Origin: a virus
Virus record (IMG/VR): IMGVR_UViG_3300042922_000735
Span: 1-27,989 of that record
Length of the DNA stretch: 27,989 nucleotides
Strand: one strand, 5' to 3'
The notes beneath the pieces are model-generated. The model was given only the letters and a program-made list of their open reading frames with translations. It did no database searches and was not told the DNA's origin. Within the stretch, counting starts at the first letter, position 1. Each line of letters begins with the position of its first letter. This document shows positions 1 to 6,229 of this stretch, piece after piece. Made by a program: the position numbers and the translations under genes.

Positions 1-188
1 AGGATGTCTCCTACTTGGCAGTTGAAATGCCGGCACAAGGTGTCGAGTGTTGCGTACTCGATCCCCTTACCCTCACCATCGTATATCCGAGTCAGGGACA
101 AGCGTGAAATACCAGTTAACTCGGAGAGCTGCCGAATGCTCTTAATCCGATGCTGGCCCATGAGTATATGTAAGTTTGATTTGATCAT
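1..188 (-). CDS. Small XRE/Cro-type HTH regulator (partial)
   Basis: Reading the complement from the ATG at 186-188 gives 62 codons without a stop before the window edge, so the C-terminus is missing. The protein begins MIKSNLHILMGQ and contains a helix-turn-helix like QLSELTGISRLSLTRIYDG (about residues 20-38), followed by a short segment typical of small YozG/Cro-like regulators (ATLDTLCRHFNCQVGDIL). It is divergent from the early operon, the usual place for a lysogeny repressor or Cro-like control gene, so I infer that it acts on the 189-334 control region. A ribosome site TAGGGACG precedes the start. The fold assignment is good. Whether it is the main repressor or a second regulator cannot be decided because the neighbouring genes lie outside the window. 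Confidence 0.8.
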   Translation of the reverse strand, partial: MIKSNLHILMGQHRIKSIRQLSELTGISRLSLTRIYDGEGKGIEYATLDTLCRHFNCQVGDI

Positions 189-215
189 ATAACGTCCCTA
201 CAAGTTTTTATTTTC

Positions 216-310
216 ACTATAAAGCATACTCAAAAAAGTTGTAACGTATACAGTCAAAATTGCAATTATGTAGTAGCAATATTGTAACCAACATGATACA
301 ATGTAGTTAC
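216..310. promoter_or_regulatory. Divergent early control region with GTAAC operator-like sites
   Basis: The spacer between the leftward regulator and the rightward early genes is AT-rich. It holds TTGTAAC at 239-245 and 282-288, and GTTAC at 306-310. The last two form an inverted pair around an inner ACAT (291-294) and ATGT (301-304), close to a dyad. The rightward extended -10 TGATACAAT (294-302) lies inside this dyad, with a weak -35 TAGCAA (274-279, 17-bp spacer). A leftward -10 TATAGT can be read on the complement of 216-221. The arrangement suggests a repressor operator overlapping the early promoter. The bound protein is unknown. Confidence 0.5.
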
Positions 311-334
311 CAAATTGATACGAGGTGATTACCA

Positions 335-496
335 GTGGAACTCAAAAAAATCAAGACGTTTCCTTTGCGGATGGACCAACACACTCATGAGAAGATCGGT
401 CAGGCGCTTGAACGTTCGATTCTGAAAAGCAAACATGATTTCATCATGAAGGCGATCGCCGAGAAGATTGAGCGTGAAGCCAACAGGGCGGTGTGA
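335..496 (+). CDS. Ribbon-helix-helix-like small DNA-binding protein
   Basis: This 53-residue ORF starts with GTG, placed after GAGGTGATT, and is the first gene of the rightward early operon. The N-terminal part reads KKIKTFPLRMDQHTHEKIGQ, a beta strand followed by a helix, then LKSKHDFIMKAIAEKIE. This is the pattern of Arc/MetJ ribbon-helix-helix proteins, where the strand contacts DNA as a dimer and an N/D-x-F-I motif starts the second helix. It lies directly after the operator-like region, so an early regulatory role is likely but inferred. Its stop is followed immediately by the replisome organiser start. It is too short for certainty, but ribosome site, spacing and composition support a real gene. 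Confidence 0.7.
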   Translation: MELKKIKTFPLRMDQHTHEKIGQALERSILKSKHDFIMKAIAEKIEREANRAV

Positions 497-499
497 TGG

Positions 500-1417
500 A
501 TGGCAGAAGTGCAGTGGTTCAAGGTTCTGACAGACATATTCTCGGACGACAAAATAAAGATCATTCAGTCCATGCCAGAAGGCGACGGGATACTGGTAAT
601 GTGGTTCAAGGTATTGGCTCAAGCCGGGAAGACGAATGACGGCGGATACGTGTACCTGAAGAAACAAATTCCTTACAACGCCGGCATGCTGTCCACCTTG
701 TTCGGAAAGCCGCAACAATTCGTAGAAATGGCCCTGAAAATATTTTCTCAATTCGGAATGATCGACATTGATGAGAATGGATACATCTTTGTGACGAATT
801 GGGAGAAGCATCAGGCCATCGAGAAATTAGATAAGATCCGAGAACAGACAAGGCTTCGCGTTCAAAAACACCGAGAAGAAAAACGTCTAGAATTGATGTC
901 ATGTAACGTTACAGTAACGGATGATGTAACGCAAGATAACGCAACAGATATAGATATAGAAAAAGATATTAATATATATAGTCCGAAATCTGAAACTATC
1001 ATTCCTGACGAAAAGCAAATTTTCGATCATTGGAATGAAATGCGAATAGTCGTTCATCGAGAGTTAACGAGGACGATGGAGTCAAGCATCAGGGCGAGGC
1101 TAGAAAAGAGAACGGTAGACGAAATAAGATCAGCCATAAACAACTATCGCGAAATCTTAAAAGACGATAAATATTTCTTCTCGTACAAATGGGGATTAAA
1201 CGACTTTATGAACCCCAAGAATCTGGACAAGTTCCTAGACGATAACGAGCCGAAAAAAAATTTCCTCGCAGATAAGCATAAATCAAAACGTAATACTGTC
1301 ATAGCTGTACCGATACCACTAGAGCCAGATCCTACGGAGGAGGCGAGGATAAGTAATGCAGACATCGTTCGAAGACAACAAGAGTTACGAACACGAACCG
1401 GAACCACCCCATATTGA
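500..1417 (+). CDS. Phage replisome organiser, DnaD-like replication initiator
   Basis: The 305-residue protein has the N-terminal domain typical of Gram-positive phage replisome organisers: it starts MAEVQWFKVLTDIFSDDKIK and continues to about residue 118 through WEKHQAIEKLDKIREQTR. It then has a variable charged linker (about 130-165) and a C-terminal helical domain (about 170-250) ending in FSYKWGLNDFMNPKNLDKFL. This class binds the phage origin and recruits host or phage helicase. The start at 500 is favoured over the ATG at 497 only by family alignment. Its 3' end overlaps the helicase gene by 62 bp in another frame, which implies tight coupling. The linker DNA carries repeats that look like the replication origin. 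Confidence 0.88.
   Translation: MAEVQWFKVLTDIFSDDKIKIIQSMPEGDGILVMWFKVLAQAGKTNDGGYVYLKKQIPYNAGMLSTLFGKPQQFVEMALKIFSQFGMIDIDENGYIFVTNWEKHQAIEKLDKIREQTRLRVQKHREEKRLELMSCNVTVTDDVTQDNATDIDIEKDINIYSPKSETIIPDEKQIFDHWNEMRIVVHRELTRTMESSIRARLEKRTVDEIRSAINNYREILKDDKYFFSYKWGLNDFMNPKNLDKFLDDNEPKKNFLADKHKSKRNTVIAVPIPLEPDPTEEARISNADIVRRQQELRTRTGTTPY
903..981 (+). other. Candidate replication origin inside the initiator gene
   Basis: TAACG occurs at 904, 915, 927 and 937, which are spacings of 11, 12 and 10 bp, close to one helical turn. The first three copies are GTAACG and the fourth is ATAACG. The first copy is part of the palindrome GTAACGTTAC (903-912). Directly after comes an AT-rich stretch (946-981) rich in ATATAG and TAATATAT, suitable as an unwinding element. 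Iterons within the initiator coding region, followed by an AT tract, are the known layout of lambda-type and several Gram-positive phage origins. Function here is inferred. Confidence 0.55.
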
Positions 1418-2636
1418 AGTACTTGGAATCCTATTAACTCATCCCAATATTTTACGAGAGTACCGGCGCAAGCTTCATCCGCAAATGTTTTACGAATACG
1501 GCCCCTTGTACAAAATGATGTACGAGATCGATGAGGCTGAGGGGTTAACGTTCAAGGGGTTGGCAAAGCGGATGTCAACCCCGGAGAAGATCAAACGGCT
1601 GCACTGGATCAAATCGACATACGTGAGCATTAACCGAATGGACGGACTAATCCTCACGGTCAAAAAGCAATTGATATCCGAACGGCTGCGCTCCATCGGA
1701 TCAAAGATCATGGACACCGCGACCGATCCGGACGAACTGGTCCGATACCTGCAGACCGAACTCGATACGCTATCTACCACGGAAGGCGATAACCTCCTCG
1801 ACATGGAACAGCAAGTCGATAAGTGGATGCGCTGGACCGAGGAAGTCGCAAAAGAGCCGGCGCTCGCTTATGGCATGATGACTAGCATCACTCATCTGGA
1901 CAACATCACGAAGGGTTTCAGACGTCAAGACTTCATCGTACTGGGCGGACGGACCAGCATGGGTAAATCGGCTTTCGAGATCGAGCTAGCGCTGCGCATG
2001 ACGCAAAATGGCTACATCGGCGCGATATTCTCGCTCGAAATGAGCAACATGCAAATTTATAACCGGATGGCCGCGAACATCGGGCAGTACAACCTCGAAT
2101 GGATCATGACCGGGAATATAAACGACTTGGCGCTTCACAACATGAAAAAGAACTCGGAGCTGTTCAAAAGGGTGTATATCGACGATACGCGGGGAGTAAG
2201 CGCGGACTACATAGCCGACACGATGAAGGCGCTGAAACGGACGCAAGGACTGGACTTTGTAATCGTGGACTATCTGCAGGACGTGAAGGAGAACGGCGAG
2301 CAGAATGACAACAGCGGCAGCGCAATGGCGCGGGTATGCCGGAAACTCCGGTCGGCAGCTCAACAATGCGATTGTGCGGTCATCGGACTCTCGCAGATCA
2401 GCCGGGACGTCGAGCGCCGCGACAACAAGCGGCCGTCCAACTCGGACCTGAGCGGATCGACCGGCATCGAAACATCGGCGGACATGATTTGCTTGATGTA
2501 CCGCGACGACTACTACAACCCGGACACGGACAAAAAGGACATACTCGAAATCAACATAACGAAAAATCGGAATGGACGACTCGGGGGAGTTGAGTTGATC
2601 TATGACAAGCACAAACAAAAAATATATTCCCGATGA
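1356..2636 (+). CDS. DnaB-like replicative DNA helicase
   Basis: This 426-residue protein has a DnaB N-terminal helical domain (about 15-110) and a RecA-like ATPase domain. Walker A is GGRTSMGKS at 197-205, FSLEM is at 225-229, and Walker B is in FVIVDYLQD around D305. The conserved GLSQISRDVERR and the SGSTGIETSADMI loop follow. It would unwind phage DNA as a hexamer 5' to 3' at the fork, loaded by the upstream organiser. The start is set by the strong CGGAGGAGG ribosome site at 1335-1343, and the gene begins inside the upstream gene. A separate DnaC-type loader was not seen nearby, so loading may depend on the organiser or the host. The length is close to the family norm. Confidence 0.95.
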   Translation: MQTSFEDNKSYEHEPEPPHIEVLGILLTHPNILREYRRKLHPQMFYEYGPLYKMMYEIDEAEGLTFKGLAKRMSTPEKIKRLHWIKSTYVSINRMDGLILTVKKQLISERLRSIGSKIMDTATDPDELVRYLQTELDTLSTTEGDNLLDMEQQVDKWMRWTEEVAKEPALAYGMMTSITHLDNITKGFRRQDFIVLGGRTSMGKSAFEIELALRMTQNGYIGAIFSLEMSNMQIYNRMAANIGQYNLEWIMTGNINDLALHNMKKNSELFKRVYIDDTRGVSADYIADTMKALKRTQGLDFVIVDYLQDVKENGEQNDNSGSAMARVCRKLRSAAQQCDCAVIGLSQISRDVERRDNKRPSNSDLSGSTGIETSADMICLMYRDDYYNPDTDKKDILEINITKNRNGRLGGVELIYDKHKQKIYSR

Positions 2637-2964
2637 AACGTTGCTAGAGTTTATCAAGGCCGAACAGGAGTTACTCATCAGTTACCTGGACACGGCTTAC
2701 GCGCAAGGAAAGATTACGATGACATACTACACCTTCGCCCTGACAACGACATGTGAGGCCGAGGATTGGGACGGTGTGATCGAGCATTACGAAGACGCCT
2801 TCCGGACCTTTATCGATCAGGGCGAACGATACGACTACTACAGGCTGCTGGAGCGCATCGAAGAAGGCGAGCAATACCTATCATCCATCGACCCTGCGGA
2901 CCCCTCATACGCGAAAGGAGAGGCGCTATATGGACAACTCTGCGAGCAACTACAGCATTATTGA
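2602..2964 (+). CDS. Acidic helical protein of unknown function
   Basis: The gene encodes 120 residues and starts 35 bp inside the helicase gene, with GGGGGAG upstream of the ATG. The product is acidic and looks fully alpha-helical, with many Glu, Tyr and Leu residues (for example EDAFRTFIDQGERYDYYRLL). I see no signal peptide, membrane segment or catalytic motif. Position in the replication operon suggests an accessory role in DNA metabolism or host takeover, but the sequence gives no function. The overlaps with both neighbours and the codon choice support a real gene. Confidence 0.7.
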   Translation: MTSTNKKYIPDETLLEFIKAEQELLISYLDTAYAQGKITMTYYTFALTTTCEAEDWDGVIEHYEDAFRTFIDQGERYDYYRLLERIEEGEQYLSSIDPADPSYAKGEALYGQLCEQLQHY

Positions 2965-3073
2965 GCGAATTGAGAAATTGATAGAAACGGAGACGGACCC
3001 GATCAAGCGAATTTTGTACCGAAAAGAGTGTCGGGCGCTGCTGGAAAAATTAAATCAGAAAAAGATTTCGTGA
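2930..3073 (+). CDS. 47-residue charged helical protein
   Basis: This small ORF begins at an ATG with AAAGGAGAGG eight to nine bases upstream and overlaps the previous gene by 35 bp in another frame. The product starts MDNSASNYSIIERIEKLIET and ends in a Lys/Arg-rich helix (LLEKLNQKKIS). It is probably a single amphipathic helical hairpin. No known family was recognised. The near-ideal ribosome site is the main reason to call it. Confidence 0.6.
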   Translation: MDNSASNYSIIERIEKLIETETDPIKRILYRKECRALLEKLNQKKIS

Positions 3074-3139
3074 AGTGTGCGAACTCGATTAGGAGAACGA
3101 CTATACCAGTGTAAGGAAAAATAGAGAGGAGCTTAACAA

Positions 3140-3391
3140 ATGAAAAAGAGTGAAATCGAAATAGGGAAAACATACTTTAGTGGCAGCGGAGGACGATTTG
3201 AAACAAGGCGAAAGGTTCTTGAAATGGGTGTGCGTGTCACTCATTTGGATGGCAAGAATACTCAATCTGACACAGGAGTTCGGTTTCGTCAAGTTAAAGG
3301 TCCGTATACAGGCACCGAATCGGTCATTCCTCTTGTAAGTTTCGCTACGTGGGCAAAAGGAATATACGAAGGCGCGAACGATGCAAAATAG
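3140..3391 (+). CDS. Small basic phage protein, unknown
   Basis: The 83-residue ORF has the ribosome site GAGAGGAGC and begins MKKSEIEIGKTYFSGSGGRF. The composition suggests a small beta-rich fold, with strands such as RKVLEMGVRVTHLDG and SDTGVRFRQVKG. The opening pattern (a short basic start then 'IGKTY...') resembles small phage proteins with SH3-like barrels, but that is only a resemblance. There is no membrane segment and there are no catalytic residues. It lies in the early operon after a 66-bp gap. Confidence 0.65.
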   Translation: MKKSEIEIGKTYFSGSGGRFETRRKVLEMGVRVTHLDGKNTQSDTGVRFRQVKGPYTGTESVIPLVSFATWAKGIYEGANDAK

Positions 3392-3399
3392 GCCGAAGG

Positions 3400-3416
3400 C
3401 CACCGATCCGACCGAA
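3400..3416 (+). repeat. Intergenic 17-mer, copy 1
   Basis: CCACCGATCCGACCGAA lies nine bases after the stop of the 83-residue gene. It is 15/17 identical to the 17-mer at 6125-6141, which also follows the stop of a small early gene. Here it is flanked by two minihairpins, GGCC-GAA-GGCC (3391-3401) and GGC-GCGA-GCC. No function is known. Confidence 0.4.
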
Positions 3417-3460
3417 TAGGCGCGAGCCGACCCAAAATCCCTGAAAGGATCTGATATCCA

Positions 3461-3595
3461 ATGTTCTACGCAGTCTATTACAAAGGCAAAAAGAAAATGT
3501 CACTAGCAACATGGGATTTAAGCATCGTAAACGCTGATCTTAAAAGGCTATCTAGCATATTTAAACATCTGACGGTAGAGGAAGTGAAGGGATGA
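3461..3595 (+). CDS. 44-residue early protein, unknown
   Basis: The ORF starts MFYAVYYKGKKKMSLATWDL and ends VEEVKG. It is preceded by GAAAGGAT at a workable distance and overlaps the next gene by ATGA, a common sign of translational coupling. It looks like a short beta-beta-alpha protein with a basic N-terminal part. I do not recognise a family. Confidence 0.55.
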   Translation: MFYAVYYKGKKKMSLATWDLSIVNADLKRLSSIFKHLTVEEVKG

Positions 3596-3837
3596 TACCG
3601 GTAGAGGCGATACAACGGGTGATGGAGAATTTAGGAAAAAAAATGGATGATGCCAACTTGATGATGAATGCACGGCCCAATGTAATCCGGATGGAAGGGT
3701 ACGGTCGTAAGTGCGAATTAAGAGACGCCATTATTTTACTGGAGGATGTGATTGCACAGTATGCGCCTGACAATACCGATAGAGCCGATGGGCACGGTGA
3801 GGATGACCACCGGGATGGTCAAGAGGATCCGGTTTAA
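3592..3837 (+). CDS. 81-residue early protein with acidic tail
   Basis: Coupled to the upstream gene by ATGA, this ORF encodes a helical N-terminal half (PVEAIQRVMENLGKKMDDAN), a second helix (KCELRDAIILLEDVIAQY) and a His/Asp/Glu-rich tail. The last 80 or so bases are shared with the start of the RusA-like gene in another frame, so the tail sequence may be constrained by that overlap. No function can be assigned. Confidence 0.6.
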   Translation: MIPVEAIQRVMENLGKKMDDANLMMNARPNVIRMEGYGRKCELRDAIILLEDVIAQYAPDNTDRADGHGEDDHRDGQEDPV

Positions 3838-4192
3838 ACTCTACAATCCCGGAGAGAAGAAAGTCGAGACGGTGATACGGTACCTGGACTACAAGAAAGA
3901 GCTTTCGTTTCACGCTCGAAATCATCACAAAGGCGATCCATTAACGGGGCCGGTCGAGCTGAACCTAACGTTTTACATGCCGATGCCGAAGGATTGGAGC
4001 GAGAAGAAACGCCAACGGATGGAAGGCCAACTGCACACAAAGAGACCGGACCGTGACAACCTCGAAAAAGGCGTATGCGACTCATTCAACAAAATCGTGT
4101 GGAAAGACGACGGACAGGTTTGCACAGGGACCACGATCAAACGGTATAGCCGGGATCCACGGATTGAGGTAGAGGTGAAGGAGGTAAGCTGA
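3752..4192 (+). CDS. rusA: RusA-like Holliday junction resolvase
   Basis: The product begins with the family-typical strand MRLTIPIEPMGTVR, followed about 75 residues later by KRPDRDNLEKGVCDSFN and then IVWKDDGQV. This is the RusA signature in which spaced Asp residues bind metal and cut four-way junctions. It would resolve branched DNA made during phage replication or recombination before packaging. Two starts are possible: TTG at 3752, six bases after GGAGG, or ATG at 3761, fifteen bases after it. The ribosome site favours TTG, while alignment to the family would accept ATG. It overlaps the preceding gene. RusA genes are common in Gram-positive phage early regions. Confidence 0.88.
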   Translation: MHSMRLTIPIEPMGTVRMTTGMVKRIRFKLYNPGEKKVETVIRYLDYKKELSFHARNHHKGDPLTGPVELNLTFYMPMPKDWSEKKRQRMEGQLHTKRPDRDNLEKGVCDSFNKIVWKDDGQVCTGTTIKRYSRDPRIEVEVKEVS

Positions 4193-4193
4193 A

Positions 4194-4319
4194 ATGGCTG
4201 TAAATATAGTCATGTCAATTGCGGCAGGAGCATTATTAGTCGCGATAACCTGCATCGTTTATATGATCATAAGTTTGGTTAGGTATAGACGCGAATGGAG
4301 GCGGATCGACAAGTCATGA
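4194..4319 (+). CDS. 41-residue single-pass membrane peptide
   Basis: A very good ribosome site (AAGGAGG, nine bases from ATG) directs this ORF, one base after the RusA stop. Residues about 4-26 are hydrophobic (VNIVMSIAAGALLVAITCIV), followed by a basic tail RYRRERRR-like segment (actual tail RYRREWRRIDKS), so the N-terminus is probably outside and the tail inside. It may act at the host membrane, but nothing in the sequence states its job. It overlaps the next gene by four bases. Confidence 0.65.
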   Translation: MAVNIVMSIAAGALLVAITCIVYMIISLVRYRREWRRIDKS

Positions 4320-4525
4320 AACCCATAGCAACCGTACACTGGACCCATGACGGGAAAGAGTACTCACAGGACTACTACCGATTCGATTTTTTGGAGAAGC
4401 AGATTCGGAACTTAACTGCGAATAATGATATGTTCACTCTGTGTGTGACGAACACGAACCAACCATTGCCTTCTGTGACGTCCATAAATGGCGATTTAAG
4501 GCGAGATAATACAACGACCATGTGA
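4316..4525 (+). CDS. 69-residue early protein, unknown
   Basis: Starting at the ATGA overlap with the membrane peptide, the product begins MKPIATVHWTHDGKEYSQDY and has a beta-rich N-terminal half, then FDFLEKQIRNLTANND. An alternative in-frame ATG at 4295 would add seven residues but lacks a clear ribosome site, and GGAGG at 4297-4301 fits the later start only loosely. No family was recognised. Confidence 0.55.
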   Translation: MKPIATVHWTHDGKEYSQDYYRFDFLEKQIRNLTANNDMFTLCVTNTNQPLPSVTSINGDLRRDNTTTM

Positions 4526-4570
4526 ATATATGTTTGAACTTTTAAATCTCTTAAATCGGCTTATACGAGC

Positions 4571-4593
4571 TTGATAGACTGAAACTCTATCAA
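4571..4593 (+). promoter_or_regulatory. Perfect hairpin touching a ribosome site
   Basis: TTGATAGA (4571-4578) and TCTATCAA (4586-4593) are perfect inverted arms with a seven-base loop. The right arm runs directly into AAAGGGGGTGA, the ribosome site of the next small gene. It could restrict translation as an mRNA hairpin, or be a protein-binding dyad. There is no T-run, so it is not an intrinsic terminator. Confidence 0.45.
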
Positions 4594-4606
4594 AGGGGGT
4601 GAAACC

Positions 4607-4750
4607 ATGGTCCGAGGTTGGCTAAAACGACTGCTCGGCACTAGCGACCCACCGAAGACGTACAGCATCGACACGACGGTCCCGAAATGCAACAAAAACG
4701 CGCGGGTAAAGGTGACATGGCCGAAGGATAAAAAGACCGGAAACCCTTGA
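4607..4750 (+). CDS. 47-residue basic protein
   Basis: The ORF follows the strong ribosome site AAAGGGGGTGA and starts MVRGWLKRLLGTSDPPKTYS. The product is very basic, with an amphipathic N-terminal helix and a Lys-rich end (VKVTWPKDKKTGNP). It could bind nucleic acid or a membrane surface, but this is speculative. It is separated from the next gene by about 100 bp containing a possible promoter. Confidence 0.6.
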   Translation: MVRGWLKRLLGTSDPPKTYSIDTTVPKCNKNARVKVTWPKDKKTGNP

Positions 4751-4787
4751 TACATAAGGGATTATGCTATCAATTCTGTCGAAAGTA

Positions 4788-4828
4788 TGGTATGATAATA
4801 AGTAATAGTTCGATTGTTCGGCAACAAT
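4788..4828 (+). promoter_or_regulatory. Possible extended -10 promoter and leader hairpin
   Basis: TGGTATGAT (4788-4796) matches an extended -10 element, but the -35 region is poor. Thirteen or more bases downstream, ATTGTT and AACAAT (4813-4828) form a six-base-pair hairpin with loop CGGC, just before the TTTGGAGG ribosome site of the coiled-coil gene. This could be an internal promoter of the early operon. Confidence 0.35.
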
Positions 4829-4847
4829 AAAACTTTGGAGGTTAACC

Positions 4848-5879
4848 ATGACGAAATTGCAGGAAGTACAGGAAAGATTGGCACAGCTCGACCCGAACAA
4901 CCGGGATAATTTGGTGGAAATCGCTCGGCTGAATACGGAAATTGAACAGCTCAAGCAAGCGGAGCAAGAACAAGCAATGCGCGAGCAAAAAACGGAAGAA
5001 TTGTTGGACGAATACAACGATACGCTGGTCGATATATTTTCGACGCTGTTCCCGGAAGATAAATACAAGGTGCTGCTGGGGGTCAATGAATACGAAAATT
5101 TGCGGCAGGACTACAAGCGCGTCCATAAGGCGTTCCACGCTGGTCAGATCGAGAAGATTAATGCGGATCATGTTGCCGAATTGAATCGGGTGGACGAGAA
5201 TTGGCGCGAGAAGTTTGGGCGGCTGACGAAACAGGCGCAAGATACGGAAGATAAACTGGCAGTAGCGAATGAACTGGCGCAACGATGGGCCAAGGAACTA
5301 GATAAAATGAACGACGAGCTGAACGATGCCCATACTGAAATATCCAAATTAAAGTTGGAAAATGAAGAAATCAGCAAATCCTCGTTCAGTTGCAGTGAAG
5401 AACTGAAAAAGGCAAATGAACGAATCGCTGAACTTGAAGCTAAACTCGAGCAAGCGAACAAACCGAAAGAGCCGGCGCAAAACGAATCCCTCAACAACGT
5501 TCTGAACGAAATCAAATCCCGCAAACAAGACGATCCGGACGCCGTGATGCAACGATTCCTGGCACGTCAAGTGAACGGACCAAAAGTTATGTCAATCGAC
5601 CATGGTGCACACCCTGAATTGCCGGTGTTGCAGTTTCGTCCCGAAGTGGCTCCGGCAGTGGTGGAACAAGGTGCCGATCCTCTTCCGATCGTAGACAGTC
5701 AGTTTCAAAGCCCCGAAGGGAATCAACCTATCGGATTACCAGTTTCTGAGGACGGGGCCGGTGGCGGAGTGGAAGAATCGCCAGTTACGAGAGCAGAATT
5801 CGAAGCGCTCGAAAAACGGGTGAAGAAGTTGGAGCAACGTTTCGAACGGCCGGTTTCGGATGTGGGGGTTGTGGCGTAA
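4848..5879 (+). CDS. Coiled-coil early protein, unknown
   Basis: The 343-residue protein is dominated by heptad-rich helices: about 1-55, about 95-205 and a short C-terminal coil about 305-335 (FEALEKRVKKLEQRF). Between the second and third coils is a Pro/Gly/Glu-rich spacer (about 245-300). There is no membrane segment or enzyme motif. The ribosome site is TTTGGAGG. Position before the late regulator and outside the head module argues against a scaffold and for an early role, perhaps as an oligomeric adaptor, but no function is supported. The final codon overlaps the next start (TAATG). Confidence 0.8.
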   Translation: MTKLQEVQERLAQLDPNNRDNLVEIARLNTEIEQLKQAEQEQAMREQKTEELLDEYNDTLVDIFSTLFPEDKYKVLLGVNEYENLRQDYKRVHKAFHAGQIEKINADHVAELNRVDENWREKFGRLTKQAQDTEDKLAVANELAQRWAKELDKMNDELNDAHTEISKLKLENEEISKSSFSCSEELKKANERIAELEAKLEQANKPKEPAQNESLNNVLNEIKSRKQDDPDAVMQRFLARQVNGPKVMSIDHGAHPELPVLQFRPEVAPAVVEQGADPLPIVDSQFQSPEGNQPIGLPVSEDGAGGGVEESPVTRAEFEALEKRVKKLEQRFERPVSDVGVVA

Positions 5880-6109
5880 TGGAGAAGCAAGAACGAAATC
5901 TGATCTACATCGGGGACCGATACTACAAAGAGTCTCATACCATCATGTCTTCGATATATGAGGAATCAACATGGATGAGATTTGATTGGGGCTTCGTAAA
6001 CACAGACTTACGTAATGGAATTTCCGTAAGAATTCGACCAGCGAATGCCGAAGAACTTGGTGTCGCCCATCAAAATCTTAAGGAAATACTTGAGAAGTAT
6101 GGGGATTGA
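5879..6109 (+). CDS. 76-residue early protein, unknown
   Basis: Begins at the TAATG overlap with the coiled-coil gene and is likely translated by coupling. The sequence suggests a small alpha/beta protein, with strands RNLIYIGDRYYKES and GISVRIRPANAEEL and a C-terminal helix ending EILEKYGD. No family was recognised. It ends just before a structured 120-bp intergenic stretch. Confidence 0.6.
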   Translation: MEKQERNLIYIGDRYYKESHTIMSSIYEESTWMRFDWGFVNTDLRNGISVRIRPANAEELGVAHQNLKEILEKYGD

Positions 6110-6124
6110 TCTTGCACGTTAGTG

Positions 6125-6141
6125 CCATCGACCCGACCGAA
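6125..6141 (+). repeat. Intergenic 17-mer, copy 2
   Basis: CCATCGACCCGACCGAA is 15/17 identical to the copy at 3400-3416. Both copies follow stop codons of small early genes and precede ribosome sites of others. It lies just upstream of a stable hairpin here. Confidence 0.4.
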
Positions 6142-6145
6142 AACG

Positions 6146-6187
6146 CTTAGGGACGGAGTCCCGGAGGCCGATTCCGGGGCTCCTAAG
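6146..6187 (+). promoter_or_regulatory. Very stable GC-rich hairpin upstream of late regulator
   Basis: GGAGTCCCGGA (6155-6165) pairs with TCCGGGGCTCC (6173-6183) as eleven base pairs including one G-U, with a seven-base loop. CTTA (6146-6149) and TAAG (6184-6187) can extend it around a five-base bulge. No T-run follows, so it is not a standard terminator. It may protect or pace the transcript, or serve as a protein site controlling the ArpU-like gene 43 bp downstream. Confidence 0.5.
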
Positions 6188-6229
6188 GGGGACAGACAAA
6201 TACTTTGGGGGATAGCGAGGTGAAACCAC

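Noticed and set aside
1986-2678. 230-codon leftward ORF across the DnaB gene
   Set aside because: It lies antisense to the conserved ATPase core, lacks a ribosome site, and reads as an arginine/valine/histidine-rich shadow.
4530-4574. 14-codon ORF MFELLNLLNRLIRA before the 47-residue basic gene
   Set aside because: It has no ribosome site and is too short to support. It could be a leader peptide but nothing shows it.
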